NCBI GenBank assembly: GCA_024138015.1
Contig: JAMXBB010000011.1
Span: 36,843,007 to 36,907,006, forward strand
Length of the DNA stretch: 64,000 nt
Source: Lumnitzera littorea
Lineage: Eukaryota; Streptophyta; Magnoliopsida; Myrtales; Combretaceae
Direction: 5' to 3'
Shown here: positions 45,925-59,665 of the stretch, piece after piece
How positions within the stretch are numbered: the first letter of the stretch is position 1
Layout of the letters: each line of letters begins with the position of its first letter
Program-made: the position numbers and the translations under genes
Notes under the pieces: model-generated
The model's database searches: none
What the model was told of the DNA's origin: nothing
The model's input: only the letters and a program-made list of their open reading frames with translations

Positions 45925-48445
45925 TGTGAGCCTTTAAAATTACGTTTAGGGCAACCGAATTTAGATTTAGAGCTTTTGGGGAAAAATTATTCGATTAAAC
46001 CCAAATTTTATGACTAAGATTGAAAAATTAGTTGAAATGACTCGGTGAAGTTAGATTTTGAAAATAATGATTCAAAATCCCAATTCTGCTCCTAAAAGTA
46101 TGATTACTTAATATAGTACAAAATCGATTGAAACCTTTAAAATCGAGCTTAGAATGCGATGATGACTTATGATAAGTTAATTAAGCTATAAAATGAGACA
46201 ATATAGTGTGATATACAATATGAGTATACACATTTTTTTCAGTATGCCCGGTGTATATGATAATTATACTTGTAAATTAATAAAAAATTACATATTTTTT
46301 ATTACATAATTATATATAATATGCACTAAATTCATAACAATAAGTAGAGAATATATCTTAAAAATAAAAGATATGTTAAAAACATTATTATATGATTACA
46401 TATACATGTTACATGTGATAAATACATAGGATATATATACTTGTATATAATAAATCCACTAAAACTTATCCAATTGCAATCCAATTTGCTAGAGATTATT
46501 GGAAAATTGCCATAGCATGTTGTAGAGAGCTAGAAGGATTGAATTAAAAGTGAAACTCTATGTGAAGGCCACCTCCTACTTAGATAATAATGAGGAAAAG
46601 GCAAGAAAAAAATTAAAGAAAGAAATCAAATGACCCAAAATTGTATAAAAAGGATTGAAACCTCACATTAGACATTTTAGAAACCAAAGCACCCGAAGAA
46701 AAATTTGTGGAAAAAATAGAAAGAAAATAATAAAAACAGGGGAACTACTGTCCCACTTTAATTCCTTAGCCTCCTTACCATTTGTTGTGAAGCCCTTCCT
46801 CCACTATAGAGAACCCCCGGTGCGTAGTTGTTCCGATGTCACCCTGTCCATTGCTGGCCATTGGAGCTTTGACAAATAAGCAAGCCAAATTCCTACCTTA
46901 TTTTTCATTTATTTTTAAAAAATAGTAAATTCACCTAGAAAATTTTGGAAAAATTTATATTTAGATTATTTTAGATATGCTTTCATGTGATATTTTTATT
47001 TTTTTTTAAATTTCGAATATTTTATATATTTACTTAAATAAGTTACTATTTATCCAATTTTTGAAATGATAAATAAATGTATCAAATGATGTTGTTTCTA
47101 GCCCAAAATTTTTGTATAGAATATAAATGATATATAGATAATTGCTATGTAGCTCGATTTTTTATTCATACATGTTTAATATTTATTGTAATTTTTAGCT
47201 CTAAAAATAGCTATAATTAGGGTGAAAATGTAAAATAAATAAATTTTATGAAAGTAATTCATGAAAATGACCTATATTAACTTCTGGTGAATTATAATGA
47301 TGTTAGGATATATTGGAATTAATTTTGTATAAAAAGAATAATATTTAGGTAATTAAATATAATTTAGGAGAAAATTGTAATTTTGAGTATATAGGCGATA
47401 AATTGATAGCATGAAAGTAAGCGATGACTGAATCCCTCATATTTTTAAGAGTATATAGATATTTTTGGGGAATTATTTGCTGATCTAAGCCATTTATTAT
47501 AAATTTATGTAGTAAAATAGCTTAAATTACAAACCATGGGCTTGTTTTTGTAATAATAGGTTAAAATATGATAAATATTGAAATAAAAACTATAAAAATA
47601 CGTACTGGTTAGATTTAGTGAAAATGATTTTTTAATATATTTAATGATAATTTTACGATCAAGATATGTTATATATATATATTAAGGTTAGATAACATTT
47701 ATATTATTGAGTTATATTGGTAAATTACATAAAATATAGTTCAAATACATAAAATAGATGTAATGTGATAATATTCATTATAAGCACATATCGGTATATC
47801 AAAAACTTGAAATATCTTTTATAAGTTATCTTTAGAAATAGAACCCGTAATATGTGTTATTAGGTTTATACGAACCCAATGACACTACTTTTACTAAAAT
47901 TGGACAACCCTACGAAATATAACTTATATCTTTATAATATTACAAGAATTTATGTATTACGATAACTTTATCATAATTGAAATGTGATTTGACTGATTAA
48001 AAGTACGTTTTGATACGATTGAAACGATATATTATACATAATAGTATAATTACATATATTAGTAATATTTAGTAACTTAACTTAACTTAAATAATAAAAC
48101 TATATTTTATTATATAAGGAAAATAATAATATACTTTAGATATATATATATATATATATATATAATCGTTTAATGAAGTACTTTTAGATAGAGCTCTAAT
48201 CTTTTCATAACTCTACGAAAACTAAATTTGGGTTTTGTATATATATAGGGTCTCCCAGTGATCAAACTGTTGAAGACACGAGTCTTCCGCAATAAGTATC
48301 TAGATTGGTAAGTCGAGATCGTAGCTTTACCACTTATTGGGATACAGTATTAAAGTATTTGGAAGCTTAAGAGTACTTTGTTTGTGATTGTAAGTAGCTG
48401 TTTGTATGTATGCCATGCGTAAGATTGGTACTCTGTTGTGATAGC
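45925..48445 (+). mobile_element. Z LTR, 5' part (plus)
   Basis: Starts TGTGAGCCTTTAAAATT where X homology stops. TATA box 46,644-46,651 (TATAAAAA), a GC-richer leader at 46,770-46,870, then 1.3 kb of very AT-rich DNA with a (TA) run at 48,140-48,164, and an LTR-like GATCAAACTGTTGAAGACAC motif (48,259). With 50,058-51,097 it adds up to 3.56 kb, the usual size here. Confidence 0.5.
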
Positions 48446-50057
48446 AATTGAACTCTNATTTTATAATTTTTAAACTTAAATAATAATTTTTGTGATATTT
48501 TTATATCACAATTTACGCTACGAGTCATAACGTCAAAAATGGACTTCGTTACCATAAAATATGCTCGAAAACGATCAAAATGGACTATAAGTTCATAACG
48601 ATCCGAGCTAAAACAAAAAAGTTATACGCGATTCGATAAAAAGTTTGAATCGATGATTTCATGTAAGTCAATAACCGATTTAAGTAAATAGTACGATTTA
48701 GCATACTAGTTTAGTTATTCCTAAACTTATTACTTTCTATATTTCCCTAATGTTAGGTGATCTTGAGATTGAGACCGACTTACCTTTGGACTAATACAAT
48801 CCTTAACATCATTTATGACCAAGTGAGTACTCCCGATGACTCTATACTTGTTTTGTGCTTGTAGTTAGTGTACATGAATTAAATATTAATAACTTGATGC
48901 ATGGGGTTTCGGGTTATGCATGTGACTGATATTGATTGATTATTGTGCAAAATACTGTTAAATGTTGAAAATATGATTATATAATTGATTGTTGCATAAC
49001 TTGAATGATTTGTTGATATTATTTGATCACCTCATAAATTGACTTAATTATATTCAACTCAACAAAAATTAAACGGTTCATGCATAGAGCACGAACATTG
49101 CATATAATATTTGGGTCGTCACCTCATGCGATTGGTAATGAGGGGCCTTGGAGGGATAGATTCCAACATACAATGCAGGAGCATTAGTACAACAAGACCC
49201 TACCCTTGGCTCGCGGGTTTTATTGGTGCCGGAGATGCTAACCGTGGGTGGCTGGGGGTCGCGTCTAGAGACCACTGTTGTAGGGTGTGAGCATGGACTG
49301 CGTGAGCCCATTCACCGCTAGACCTGGTTATTTATATACTATTGATTGATGGAAGTAGAAACCTATTATATGAAACAGGGAATTTCTATATAATGATATG
49401 AGGGTAAAAACCCAGGTGCTAGAGCTCGATTGTGATTGGTGCCGATGTATCTCCAACCCTTACTTTGGAGGGCATTAAATTTCGTTGTTATATGCGATAC
49501 CAGTCAACTTCATATATATTGTTTGGCATACTGCTTGTTTATGCATTCATATGTTTGGTAATAAACTGTTTGATAACTTGTTTGCTGGTATAAGACGAGG
49601 GTTAACTCACTAAGCTTTTGTAGCTCACTCCCCAATAGTTTTCTCTTGCAAGTTGCTAGATGATTGGACATGGGTTAAGAATTAAGAGTTGAGTGCCAAT
49701 GTCGAGATGTATAGAAGTTAAACTCTGAGGACAGATTATATGGTTCATTTAAATTATTATATACTACATTTAAATTTTGTGACTTTAGTAAGTTTGAGAT
49801 TTAGAACTTTACTACCTAATCTTATTATTTGGTAGGAGATACCGATTCTCTATGGTTCTGTTGGACTGTGGCTTATCGGATATCTATAGTCACATACATG
49901 TAGTTGTAAGCTAATTAAATAAATAAATAAAAGCTTTAGTGACTAATTGTTTAGAATCTTGCAATCTCTGACTTGCAAGATGATTTTCAAATCATGGGTG
50001 TACACATGATATGAAAATTTTAGGCAATCTTACTAGGCCTCCTTTAAGGTTATGACA
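48446..50057 (+). mobile_element. Solo LTR A3 (plus), 5' half missing at an N
   Basis: From 48,458 to 50,057 it is collinear with A2 30,198-31,826 and ends GGTTATGACA. The flank ATAGC at 50,058-50,062 is repeated at 48,441-48,445, giving a perfect 5-bp duplication. Only 11 bases separate that from the N at 48,457, although the family needs about 1.83 kb there (A2 28,368-30,197). Confidence 0.7.
48457..48457. other. Single N (assembly gap)
   Basis: The only ambiguous base in the window. It lies exactly where LTR A3 jumps from its first bases to its middle, so it marks a gap of unknown true size rather than one undetermined base. Confidence 0.75.
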
Positions 50058-51097
50058 ATAGCTGAAATGGTTCTTTCCCCATCCTTAGTCGAACTAAGTG
50101 ACAAGTGAGGAGGTCGCAGTAAGAGTGGGGGCCATGATTCAAAGGTGGTCATAGGAGGAGGGTGTTCTCTATTACACAAGCTTGAGTTTAGTCTGATTTG
50201 AGTCGCGATAAAACTCCTCAATCTGGGTTGGAGTAGATGTAATTTCTCTAACTTTACAATGGACTAGATAATATTGTGTGACGTTTCAAGTGATTGATTG
50301 TATTTCATTTCATCATAATTAATAACTTTACTTATGATTGTTTCGTACTCTTTTGATTCTATCTCACTTACTGAGCTAATTGTACTCATATCCCTATAGA
50401 CTTTTTTATAGTGATGAGTAAACGTTAGGATATTTAGATACTATTACCCCTAGGTTAGTGTGCTGTTAGTTGGGAAAGCAAGGAAAGGAATAATCCATTG
50501 AATTTAGGCTTTTAATTTTCTTTTGAGTTTTGAGAAAACTAACTGGAAACTCCTTGGGATACTCACTAATTTCCTATCTTATTGTAAATAGACTTCAAGT
50601 TCTGTAGCTTTTGGTGAACTTTAATTGTAAATTATAACTTTGGATGTGAAATGTTTATGTAAATACTATTGTGTTATGAGACAATAAGTTATATAAAACA
50701 AGTATTTTGTAAAGCTATACCATGGGTTTGATCATTCACAGGTATCAGAATGGATGCTTCTAGCTAGTTAAGTCGTGTACGTCTTGTGTGAACTATATAT
50801 ACGATAGTAGCTATGAGGTCAACTTCTATCTTAAGTTAGTTTACACGACAGGATTATTACAACTCCTCTTGTTCGAGGCATGACATTGTTAGTTATGGTA
50901 GACGTATGTGTAATGATTTAGCTTATATTTAATGCTCTGTTATTACTTGATATGAGTCTTCGAGTGGGAATTAGGTCTGTATAGACGCCTTATGTAGTAT
51001 ACCGAAGGTTCTTGATCAAGAGTAGCACTTGATCTCAGATCTTCCTGTAATACACGATGGTATTGTTACAACTTGATCACCCCTTCAGGTTGTGACA
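50058..51097 (+). mobile_element. Z LTR, 3' part (plus)
   Basis: Contains TCTCACTTACTGAGCTAATT (the LTR motif also at 45,660 and 49,605) and a tail matching the X solo LTR tail (AATGCTCTGTTATTACTTGA, GATCAAGAGTAGCACTTGAT, CCCCTTCAGGTTGTGACA). The end is at 51,097. No convincing target duplication with 45,920-45,924. Confidence 0.5.
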
Positions 51098-51199
51098 TAC
51101 TTGCTCTGATAAATGAGAGTAAATTGGAGTAGAATGCCTTACTTTAAAGTGGTAATTAAAGTTAAGACACGAAGAAGCGATGATGGATTAAATGTGAAA

Positions 51200-52248
51200 T
51201 GAGAAAAGGAAGTCAGTTTTACTTATACATGGTAAGTGGATTGGGCACACAAGCATGAGCACAATTGGGCTTGTTCTGTGGGCTATCCAGGTACAAGCAT
51301 GCAAAAAAATTAGAAGGCACAAGCATGGGTGGGCCTAGGCTTAAGTATGTAAGCACGGGCACACTAGGTATAATAAGGTTAGTAAGTTGCTTAAGCACAA
51401 GCACAAAAGTACATGGGTTATACATTGGTTTTTTTTTTTTTTTTTTTTTTTAAGAAATCTAAATAAAAATGGTATTTTAAATAGTTTTAATTGATTTTAA
51501 TTTAATAAATCTATTAAATAAGTAAAAATATAATAATTATTGTAATTTTTTTATATTATTTCATTTAAGCAATTTACTTGTTTTAATTTAAATAAGTAAG
51601 TTGAGTAAAATTTAAATGAAAGATTTAATACACTTAATTTATATATGCATATTTATTTTAAATGAAAATTTGAATTAATTAATTCCTTTAAGTGACACTA
51701 TTTATCTAAATCAAATTGGTTAAATATAATAACTAACTAGATTGTTGGAACAAATCAAGTTAAATTACCCAATCCTATTAATTTAAACTAGGTACACTCG
51801 TACAAGTTCATTAAAAGTATTAAGCAATTCCTTGAAGCAAAAATGGCTTGATATTACAAATACATGGGCAAAAATTTAAATTGTTAAAGGATGGACACAT
51901 GAACCAAAGAATCAACATGTTACTTCCATCAGTACATTTTAATTAAGACCTTGCTCGTTTACCTTAGGTTCGAAGATATCTCCATCTAGTTTTTGAAATA
52001 ATTGCCTTTGCCTATAGGAGATAATCTAGTTAATTTTTCCATGTACTTTGACATAAGTGTTTAAATTATATTTAAGTCATATTAATTTAATATTAAGTAA
52101 GACAACGTACTTCAAAATTGAAACCCCCAATATAGTATATAAATAACAAAGCTAGTAACTCTCTTAGAAGTGAACAAAATATGTCTCAATCAATAGTCTT
52201 TGTCCTCCTCCTCCTCATCTTCATCACTACTGCATCTCATTTCCCTTT
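51200..52248 (-). pseudogene. hAT relic 2, 3' segment
   Basis: Opposite-orientation match of 40,600-41,840. 52,150-52,248 (minus strand) encodes the acidic tail (GNEMQ, then DEDEEEEDKDY) with stops. 51,230-51,420 carries GTGCTT/GTGCCC subterminal-type repeats. A 24-base T run at 51,430 replaces about 100 bp present in copy 1. It is cut at 52,248 by a solo LTR, and the relic resumes at 55,671. Confidence 0.65.
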
Positions 52249-55200
52249 TGTAACGCCTTGCCTTTCAAGCGTTTGATTAAAAAATTTTCTCATAGTTTTG
52301 GTGCTTATAGATAGTTTATTACTACCATCCCTGAGTTAGGGATAAGGCAAAACTTATATCTAACATGCCATTCCACTTCACAAAACATTTGATTCCAAAT
52401 CATTTAATATAATAAACAACAATGGAAGTTTTTACATAAGTGAGTCGTATTTAGAGTATTATAGTTGTGCACTTCTATACAACATAGAAATCCTTTACAA
52501 ATACACACTTTTGACTATAACCACTATATTAAGTCTTTGGTAAGGTATCACCAACTTCTTTCCTAAAGAGTTTCCCTCATATACTCAAATTGTACCCCAA
52601 AGCCAATGACTTCTTCCATGAGCTCTCCTTTAACTAGTAATCTGAAGTCTCTTTGCCTTTGTAATGTAATGCTCTATCCTTTCATCCTTCACCTAAAGAT
52701 AAGATAATTTATCCCCTCAGCTATTGTTAAGTTGAGTGAGAGTGGATAAACAAACACACAACATAAGCAATACATATCATAGTCACACAATAAGTTATTA
52801 GTTTAATCACAATATCCTTTAGCTTAGAAAAGTAATGCAAAGTAGCAAGCGTGTGCCATGTTTATGCATGTGACATATATTGATACCGATATCCTAGCTA
52901 GCCTAGTAACTCATTCGGCTTAGTCAACTTCAAATTAGGGGATAATATATTCAAGAATGTAGCAAAGAAACAATTAGTTGCTAAACCTAATAGCTTTTAT
53001 AAATCAAGTGGATCACTTGATAAACGTAGCTTTTCATATGATATCTGACCTAGCAAAATTTCGGATTTTAGAAGACTTGACCCATGAGTCCTTTTTGTGC
53101 CATGCCATGAATGCATCGAATCACATACTAACCAAAACTGAGCAAATCCAAGCAAGCTCACTTATTATTTATTAACTTAGCCTTTACTTTGTCTCATTTA
53201 GATTTTGAAGAACATGGTATCGGGTTTACTTAAGTAAACACTTTAAGAGTTAGGGTTAGTACCTAGCTTTTCCCAAGTTAGTGCAAATCCTAGTAAATGA
53301 TACATAAAAATTAAGCAACATAACCACAACAATTGGAGCCAATATTAGAACACCATTCAGCTAGCAATACTTATAGAAAGAAGCTCTACATAACTTAGGT
53401 AGCATATCAAAACCACGACCAAGCTCAGCCAAGCCAAAACATCATATAACACCTAGGAGTAGACATAAGTCTACTCGAAACATACAAATATCCACTTACT
53501 TGTCCTATTAATCATTCTCAAACTTACTTATTAACAAGATGCTCTTCTTTGGTGACTTCACGTAGTAAAGATGTATAGTATCAAAGTCATCTATAAACCA
53601 TGTGTACATATATCTTTCAGTTTAATCTTATCTTAGTGATACTATAAGTTTGTTTTATTAAGGATATATTTGTTCAAGTTTGCCTTTGAATTAGCTTCTA
53701 AATTACACTTTGATTTAGGTTAACCCCATAATTTCTAAATGAATGTTATTTGCCTTATATCTTCGGTTTTACCAAGAAAAAATCTAAAGTATTTTACTTG
53801 ACTCAGTTTCTAGGTCTAACTTACATAAGAGCACTTAAGTGTAACTTCTTATTCTATTTTCGATTTAGCTTCTTATTAGACGACAGCTCTATGTTTACTT
53901 ATAATACTCTCATTTTTCAATCAAACCAAGTTAAGACTAGTGTAGAATAGATCACATGTAACGTTAAATAAGACTCTCCCTAGCTATGGTGCTAATTATA
54001 CAGTTTACCTTATTTATCATGTTTAGCAAAATATACATAAATAATGCAAAATTACCTAATAATTAGTATATATACTCCATTAAATTCATGAAAAATATAT
54101 TGTACTAATAAAATTATACTTGCTAAGCTTTGGTCATGAAAAATACCATATTGACACAATACATAGTATTTTCAAAAATATTAGTTTTAGCTCAATTTTG
54201 CCAAAATGAGTTAAAATAAGTTAAATAATTAAATAAAATCATAAGATTCAAACTAAATACTTCAAAATTCATAACTAAGCTATAGAAATTATTACAAATT
54301 AGATCATCAAGAAATTTAATTAGAAATCAATTATTTCTTCAACATTAAAATAGGGCAGATTGTGTAAAATATAATTTACTAGGTTCTATACATGTAGTTT
54401 ATCAAAAATTATTTTTATATAAATTAAATATACCATATGAGGAATATAACAAAAAAAAAAAATTAGCTCAAAAAAACATCGTTTACTATTTTTAAAAATT
54501 AATGTAAAATTTGTTAGAATAGGACAATTTCTTAAGGAACCCATACAAGTAATTTTAATTTCAAAATTCTGGGTTGATCTTTTGAATCTATACATAAAAA
54601 TACCTGGTAAAATCAAGTTTCATAATTTTTTAATATTGTTTGATATTTTTAGTAAAATAAACTAATTTAAATATTAAATTTAACATCACCCTATTGTCAA
54701 AGCTTTGGCTGTCATTGGTTGAAGAGGGTAGTCGGGTGAAATCCTCCTGGTGTTAATCTTCAACCACCAAAACACCACCATGTCAAGTTTTCATTTACCA
54801 TAAGAACTCCATTTCCCCTTATTTTCCTTATATTTTTCTTAGTTTTGATAATTTTCTATACTAACTTTGTTTGAGAGTATTTTGTTGATCAAAATCTACT
54901 AAAATTCCCAAATTTTAATCCTAAACTCCTTTATATAAAGCTTTTAGATGGTGGAAAGAGGAGATGAATTTCCAAGTTTCATTACTTAATATAGTGTAAT
55001 ACTAACATATTAAACTTTGTTTTTACTTGACAACTCACCCCAATGCTTTTCCTAATTTCTAGATGTGTGCTACGACATTCACAAGACATTTCTAGGTTAT
55101 TTCTTATTTTTTAGTAATTTTTAAAATATTTTTTAATAATTAAATACTATTTTTGCTATTATTTAATAAATTATATTAATATATTTACATATTAGGTACA

Positions 55201-55670
55201 TATAATGCGTATGGTATAATCATATAATTACACTATATACTATTTGACTCCTAAAATTATTTTTATAAGTTAAATAATTTATCTCTAAGATCTCGTAATT
55301 ATTCGGTGAGTTTCTGATAATTTCGAGTATACCCGGTAAAAGTATGTTTTATTTAAATTAAATATTATATTTACTATATTTTGAGAAATTGACCTTACTA
55401 AGACTCCTTGTTTAACTTTTGTGATCTCATGTTAAAATTTGAATTAATTCGAATAATTTTTCCCAACAACCCTAAATTGTACTAAATACCTTAATTCGTA
55501 TCAATATCAAGTAGTTAAGGTCTAATCATATGACTAAATTCACTCCTTAAGCTTCCATTAATAACTTTATTTTGTTATTTCCCCTAACTATTCCTTCTAG
55601 GTCTTGCATATAATTAAAGTAGCCTATTGTCCCAAGTCTATAGTAGTAAGTTGAAGATCAAGGTCTCACA
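52249..55670 (-). mobile_element. Solo LTR inserted in hAT relic 2 (minus)
   Basis: 3,422 bp; minus strand TGTGAGACC...GGCGTTACA. Flanks CCTTT (52,244-52,248) and CCATT (55,671-55,675) agree at 4 of 5. hAT relic 1 shows the uninterrupted site near 40,610. The minus-strand TATA box (CTTTATATAAAG) is at 54,931-54,942. Distinct family from X and A, but same size and layout. Confidence 0.7.
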
Positions 55671-56168
55671 CCATTCCCTTTCCATAGCATCAAATGATCT
55701 CGTGACTTCATCATCTTCTTCATGATTAAAAATTGATTCTATACCCTTTGTCTTCTACTCTAAGCATCCTTCTAATCCTTGAGGTACACAGTTGCTTTGA
55801 CGGTTCTAACTTTGAGCCGATGGCGATGAAGGCTATGGACTTGCCCACTTAAGCTAAAAGCTAATTTAGATGATATTGTCGAAGTTGGGATGCCAAAATA
55901 TCCCTTACGATAAGTAATAAGGTTAGCATCATGCGTGATTTTGTTGCCCACCACACAAAGACATCCATATCCACCTCATCTTCCCTCAGGTATTAGACCT
56001 AGTAGATTAGTAGTTTACTAAAATTTTCTTTGGCAATGTCATAGGTAGTCCCTGTACTTTAGCTTATTTAGGCGATTTGTCTACTTCTCTTTAAAGCCAA
56101 AGCATGAGAACTATTGGTATGGCTATTGGATTGAGTTGCTTAAGATGATGGTTGCATCCTAGCCTTAG
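55671..56168 (-). pseudogene. hAT relic 2, C-terminal domain segment
   Basis: Minus frames give NEVD-like DEVDMDVFVWWATKSRMM then IVRDILAS, and after a frameshift YFGIPTSTISSKLAFSLSGQ then VHSLHRHRLKVRTVKATVYL KDW. This is the hAT family dimerisation region (WW; ARDILAIP-STVASE-AFS-GG). It matches relic 1 at 16,940-17,131 and 40,354-40,610 and is the clearest transposase trace in the window. Confidence 0.75.
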
Positions 56169-56513
56169 AGTTACTTGAATCATTAGACTCGGGTTCTAAG
56201 CACCCTTGGCTACTAAACATACTTGTCTCATGTCCACTCTGTTCTTTCTTTGCTTACAGTGTTTTATATCATTAAATTTAAGTTCTCAATCCCTAAATTG
56301 AGAGTGTAGATGTGAGTAATGTACATAGTCTACTCACCCCTAAGTGGTAGACTCTAGGACTAGGCCCATTGCTATATGGTTGGCATCTTTAGTGCCTAGT
56401 GAGCCCTTAGGTTTAGGTGGGGTCATGTTAGATGTGTACATCGTACAAAAACTCAAATATAAATAATCACAACCTCAGCAAGACCCCTCCATCCCATATG
56501 TATGATGTAACAG

Positions 56514-57754
56514 TGATATCAGGCAAGTGCACTTATCAATTTTAATATAGCGGATGTGAGTTTGAATCAATCTCTTAAAGACTTTGAGTACTAATATTAA
56601 CCTTAGCTCTATTATTTAACCGGAAAATTGTGATGAGTTGAATGAATTAAAAATACTAAAATTAACAAATTAACCTAATTATGAGACTTGATTAAGTAAT
56701 TTAGAAAGCGATAAAACTAAGAACGACTTCAAGAATGCAAATAACGTATTTAGGAATTATTTCTCCTAGTGTTTAACATGCGATCGCTTAAAATATATTC
56801 AATTCAATTTCTGTTATTCTTGATCGGAGGGATTCACAATTAAAGTTAATACCTTTCTCAAGCATATTAACCCTAATCCTAAATTATTTACCGGAATCTC
56901 TTCACTTAGTAATATAATTCAGAATCACATTAATGTATAATGAATTCCCACACAAATAAACAACTTTTCAGAAGAAACATGTATCTTATCTCTAAGTACA
57001 CATGTAATTCTCTCCAATTATGTCAAGATCTCATTACACATGTAATTTCTTAATCATTATGCATAATATCATAGATTGATACTCTAGAAATATCAATTAA
57101 CAATTAAATAACATAATTGAATTAAGAAAAGATAGAAACTTTATTGAAAATTATCAATCTATCTAATAGTCACATGAAACCCTAGGTTCCATAATCCTAA
57201 ATACAAGAATCTTAAGCTATCATAATGAAACTAAAAATGAGTTCCAACAAAATCATGAAACAAAACATGAAAAACCCCTTTTGTTGATGATAAATCTCTT
57301 CAATCTTGAAGTTGGGTATTGCTTTCGCCTTTTTCTCCTCCTTCTCTTTAAGTCTCTTCTCTTTTGAATATCCAATGTTGTGTGCGAAACCCTAGTATGT
57401 CCTTTTATAATGTATTGTAAGGTTTCTGTTTTCGTTACCAGACACGACCTGAGACACAGTCGTGTCCCCAAGTCGTGTAACTTTCTGACCTTAGCAAATC
57501 TTCTTGGATGGACACAGCTTGGGGATACAGTTGTGTCCTAGACTGTGTAACTTCAAAACTTCATAACTCATTCATTTGAACTCTAAATTAAGTGAAACTT
57601 GATTTCTTTTCTTCTTTTTCAATCTAAGAATGCATTCAAACCTTGAAATCAAAATTTTACTCAATTAAGTATCAATATCTTTAAAGAAAACCAAAGATGT
57701 AAGGGAAATACTATAAAATCACTATATGAAATATGTTTAAAATAAGAGTTATCA
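56514..57754 (-). mobile_element. R-family solo LTR, copy 2 (minus), target duplication AACRG
   Basis: 1,241 bp, minus strand TGATAACTCTTATTTTAAAC... GCCTGATATCA. Flanked by AACAG (56,509-56,513) and AACGG (57,755-57,759). Collinear with 2,769-3,977. Nested inside an LTR that is itself nested in hAT relic 2. Confidence 0.75.
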
Positions 57755-59606
57755 AACGGCCAACATATAATGATGTAAGTTATGCCATGCATGATCCAAT
57801 TTAGTTAAGGTTGAAAATCATTATATTTGTTTTATTTTAGTGACCACCTATTATCAACAGACAATTGCAAGGTATACTATAAGTAATTGTACAACAAACA
57901 TTTCATTAATTTATATTATGGTATCTTAACATAATAAGTACGGAATGTCATACACATTCAGTTCCTAAGTCCTAAGCATACCAATTATCATTTAACTTTT
58001 AGTGTAACTATTCTACAAACAAATATAAATATAGTAGTTATTAGAATACTTACTTGACCATGATGAACTATAGGTCGTAGTAGTCCCCAGGCAGGTAGGA
58101 ATTAATGTTGGGATTGCCTGAAATAATCATGAAGGAGCATGAATAAGAAAAGGGGAATTCCCTATTAAACTAACTATCTTCACTGTAATTTTTGGTTTTG
58201 ACTTAGACTTGTTTTTATCATAACTTTTTCATTTTAACTTCAATTTTCGTGTTCTTATAGTCATTTTCGGTTGTAGAGTACCATGGTGTTGTCCGTTTTG
58301 GCATATTGTAACTATAATTTTTGGTATTGGTCTAAAATGTTACGGACCTCTTAATTTTTAGGTTTATTGGTTCCATTTTGCATGATCTTGGTCTTTAATT
58401 TCTACTTTTCCAATTCCTAGTGGGTTCTAAATTCTTATTTAGGCCTTAGGGTGTATTTATGATTAATTCTTTATGGGTCCATGTTTAATTATTGATCCAA
58501 CTTTAGTATTTTATTATTGGTATTTGTTGGTTTGGCTTTTGGGCCGTATTATTAAGGCCTCTTAAGTTGGAATTTTTTATTTACTCTTTTGAGCATTCTA
58601 AGTGGTCAAATTGGGCCTTAAATCTTATTAATAAAATCTGGAAATGCTAGTTTCTTAACTCTTTAAGTTCAAAGTTTTATCAGTTTGGCTTGTTTTAGCC
58701 ATTTAGGGCCTATGATTAGGCCTAAAATGCTTGTTTAGGTTTAAAAATCATTTAAGCATATTTATAAATAAAATTTCAAGTTGGGTTTAGTTTTGTCCAT
58801 GATGTTTTTGGGGCTTGTTCAAGTCGATTTTAGGCCCATAACATGTTTTTGGCTCGGTTTTGTCTTTTAGTGTCTTAATATGATAGTTACAATAATGGGG
58901 TGACTATTAAATTACTTTAGTCTTGTCTAAAACATTATTATAGGTGAATATTAAGGTGTGGTTAGATTTTTAAAGGTCTTGTTAAGCTTCTAAATGAACA
59001 TTTTTACCAAAATTTTTGCTTAAACAACATATATACATACTAAAGGGGGTAAGATGAAGTATTCCTAAGCCAAACTAACAAGAATAAGACTAAGGAAACT
59101 TAGAGATCCCCCTAAAATGGCTCACGTCCAATAAGCTTTCATATGTTTGATGGGGTTTTATTTTGATCACCTTTTGAGTTACAGGCTCATAACCTTCCTA
59201 TTAAGGCATACATTCAAATGTTTATACCATACATGGAAGAATCTTTCAAAACTCACTTCTACAAATTTTCTAGAATATAAAACACAAATAATTAGCATAT
59301 ACATGGTTACATTTCTCACTTTAGTTCCTAATACAACAAAGCCTAAGACTTTCCTAAGTATAACTTGTTACATGAAGAAACTAAAATTCACGGTATCAAC
59401 TAAGGAATAAAGACCTGCTATAAGGTGGTGATGAAACTCCTTTAACTCTTACTTGGCCTTAGTTTTGGTTCTCACTTAATGCTCCTAGGATGTCCCTTAG
59501 CTTGCTCCAAAATCCCCCTCTTGGTTATTCCTTGAAGTGGTTTGGATGGTAGTGTTGGAAGCTTGTGAAGGGGGGTAGCGTAATATGTTAATTGGGGCTT
59601 GAATGT

Positions 59607-59665
59607 GGCGGTTTGGGAAGTTGTGTTGGGTGGCGGTTTGGGAAGTTGTGTTGGGTGGCGGTTTG
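59607..59665. repeat. Short tandem repeat, about 2.5 units of 25 bp
   Basis: GTGGCGGTTTGGGAAGTTGT then GTTGG is repeated back to back within the GT-rich patch of the LTR. Confidence 0.75.

Noticed and set aside
51097..51115. GCTCTGATA next to TGTGACA as a tRNA-Met primer-binding site
   Set aside because: On the plus strand the motif is reversed relative to the LTR end, and the next internal sequence is hAT, not a retroelement leader.
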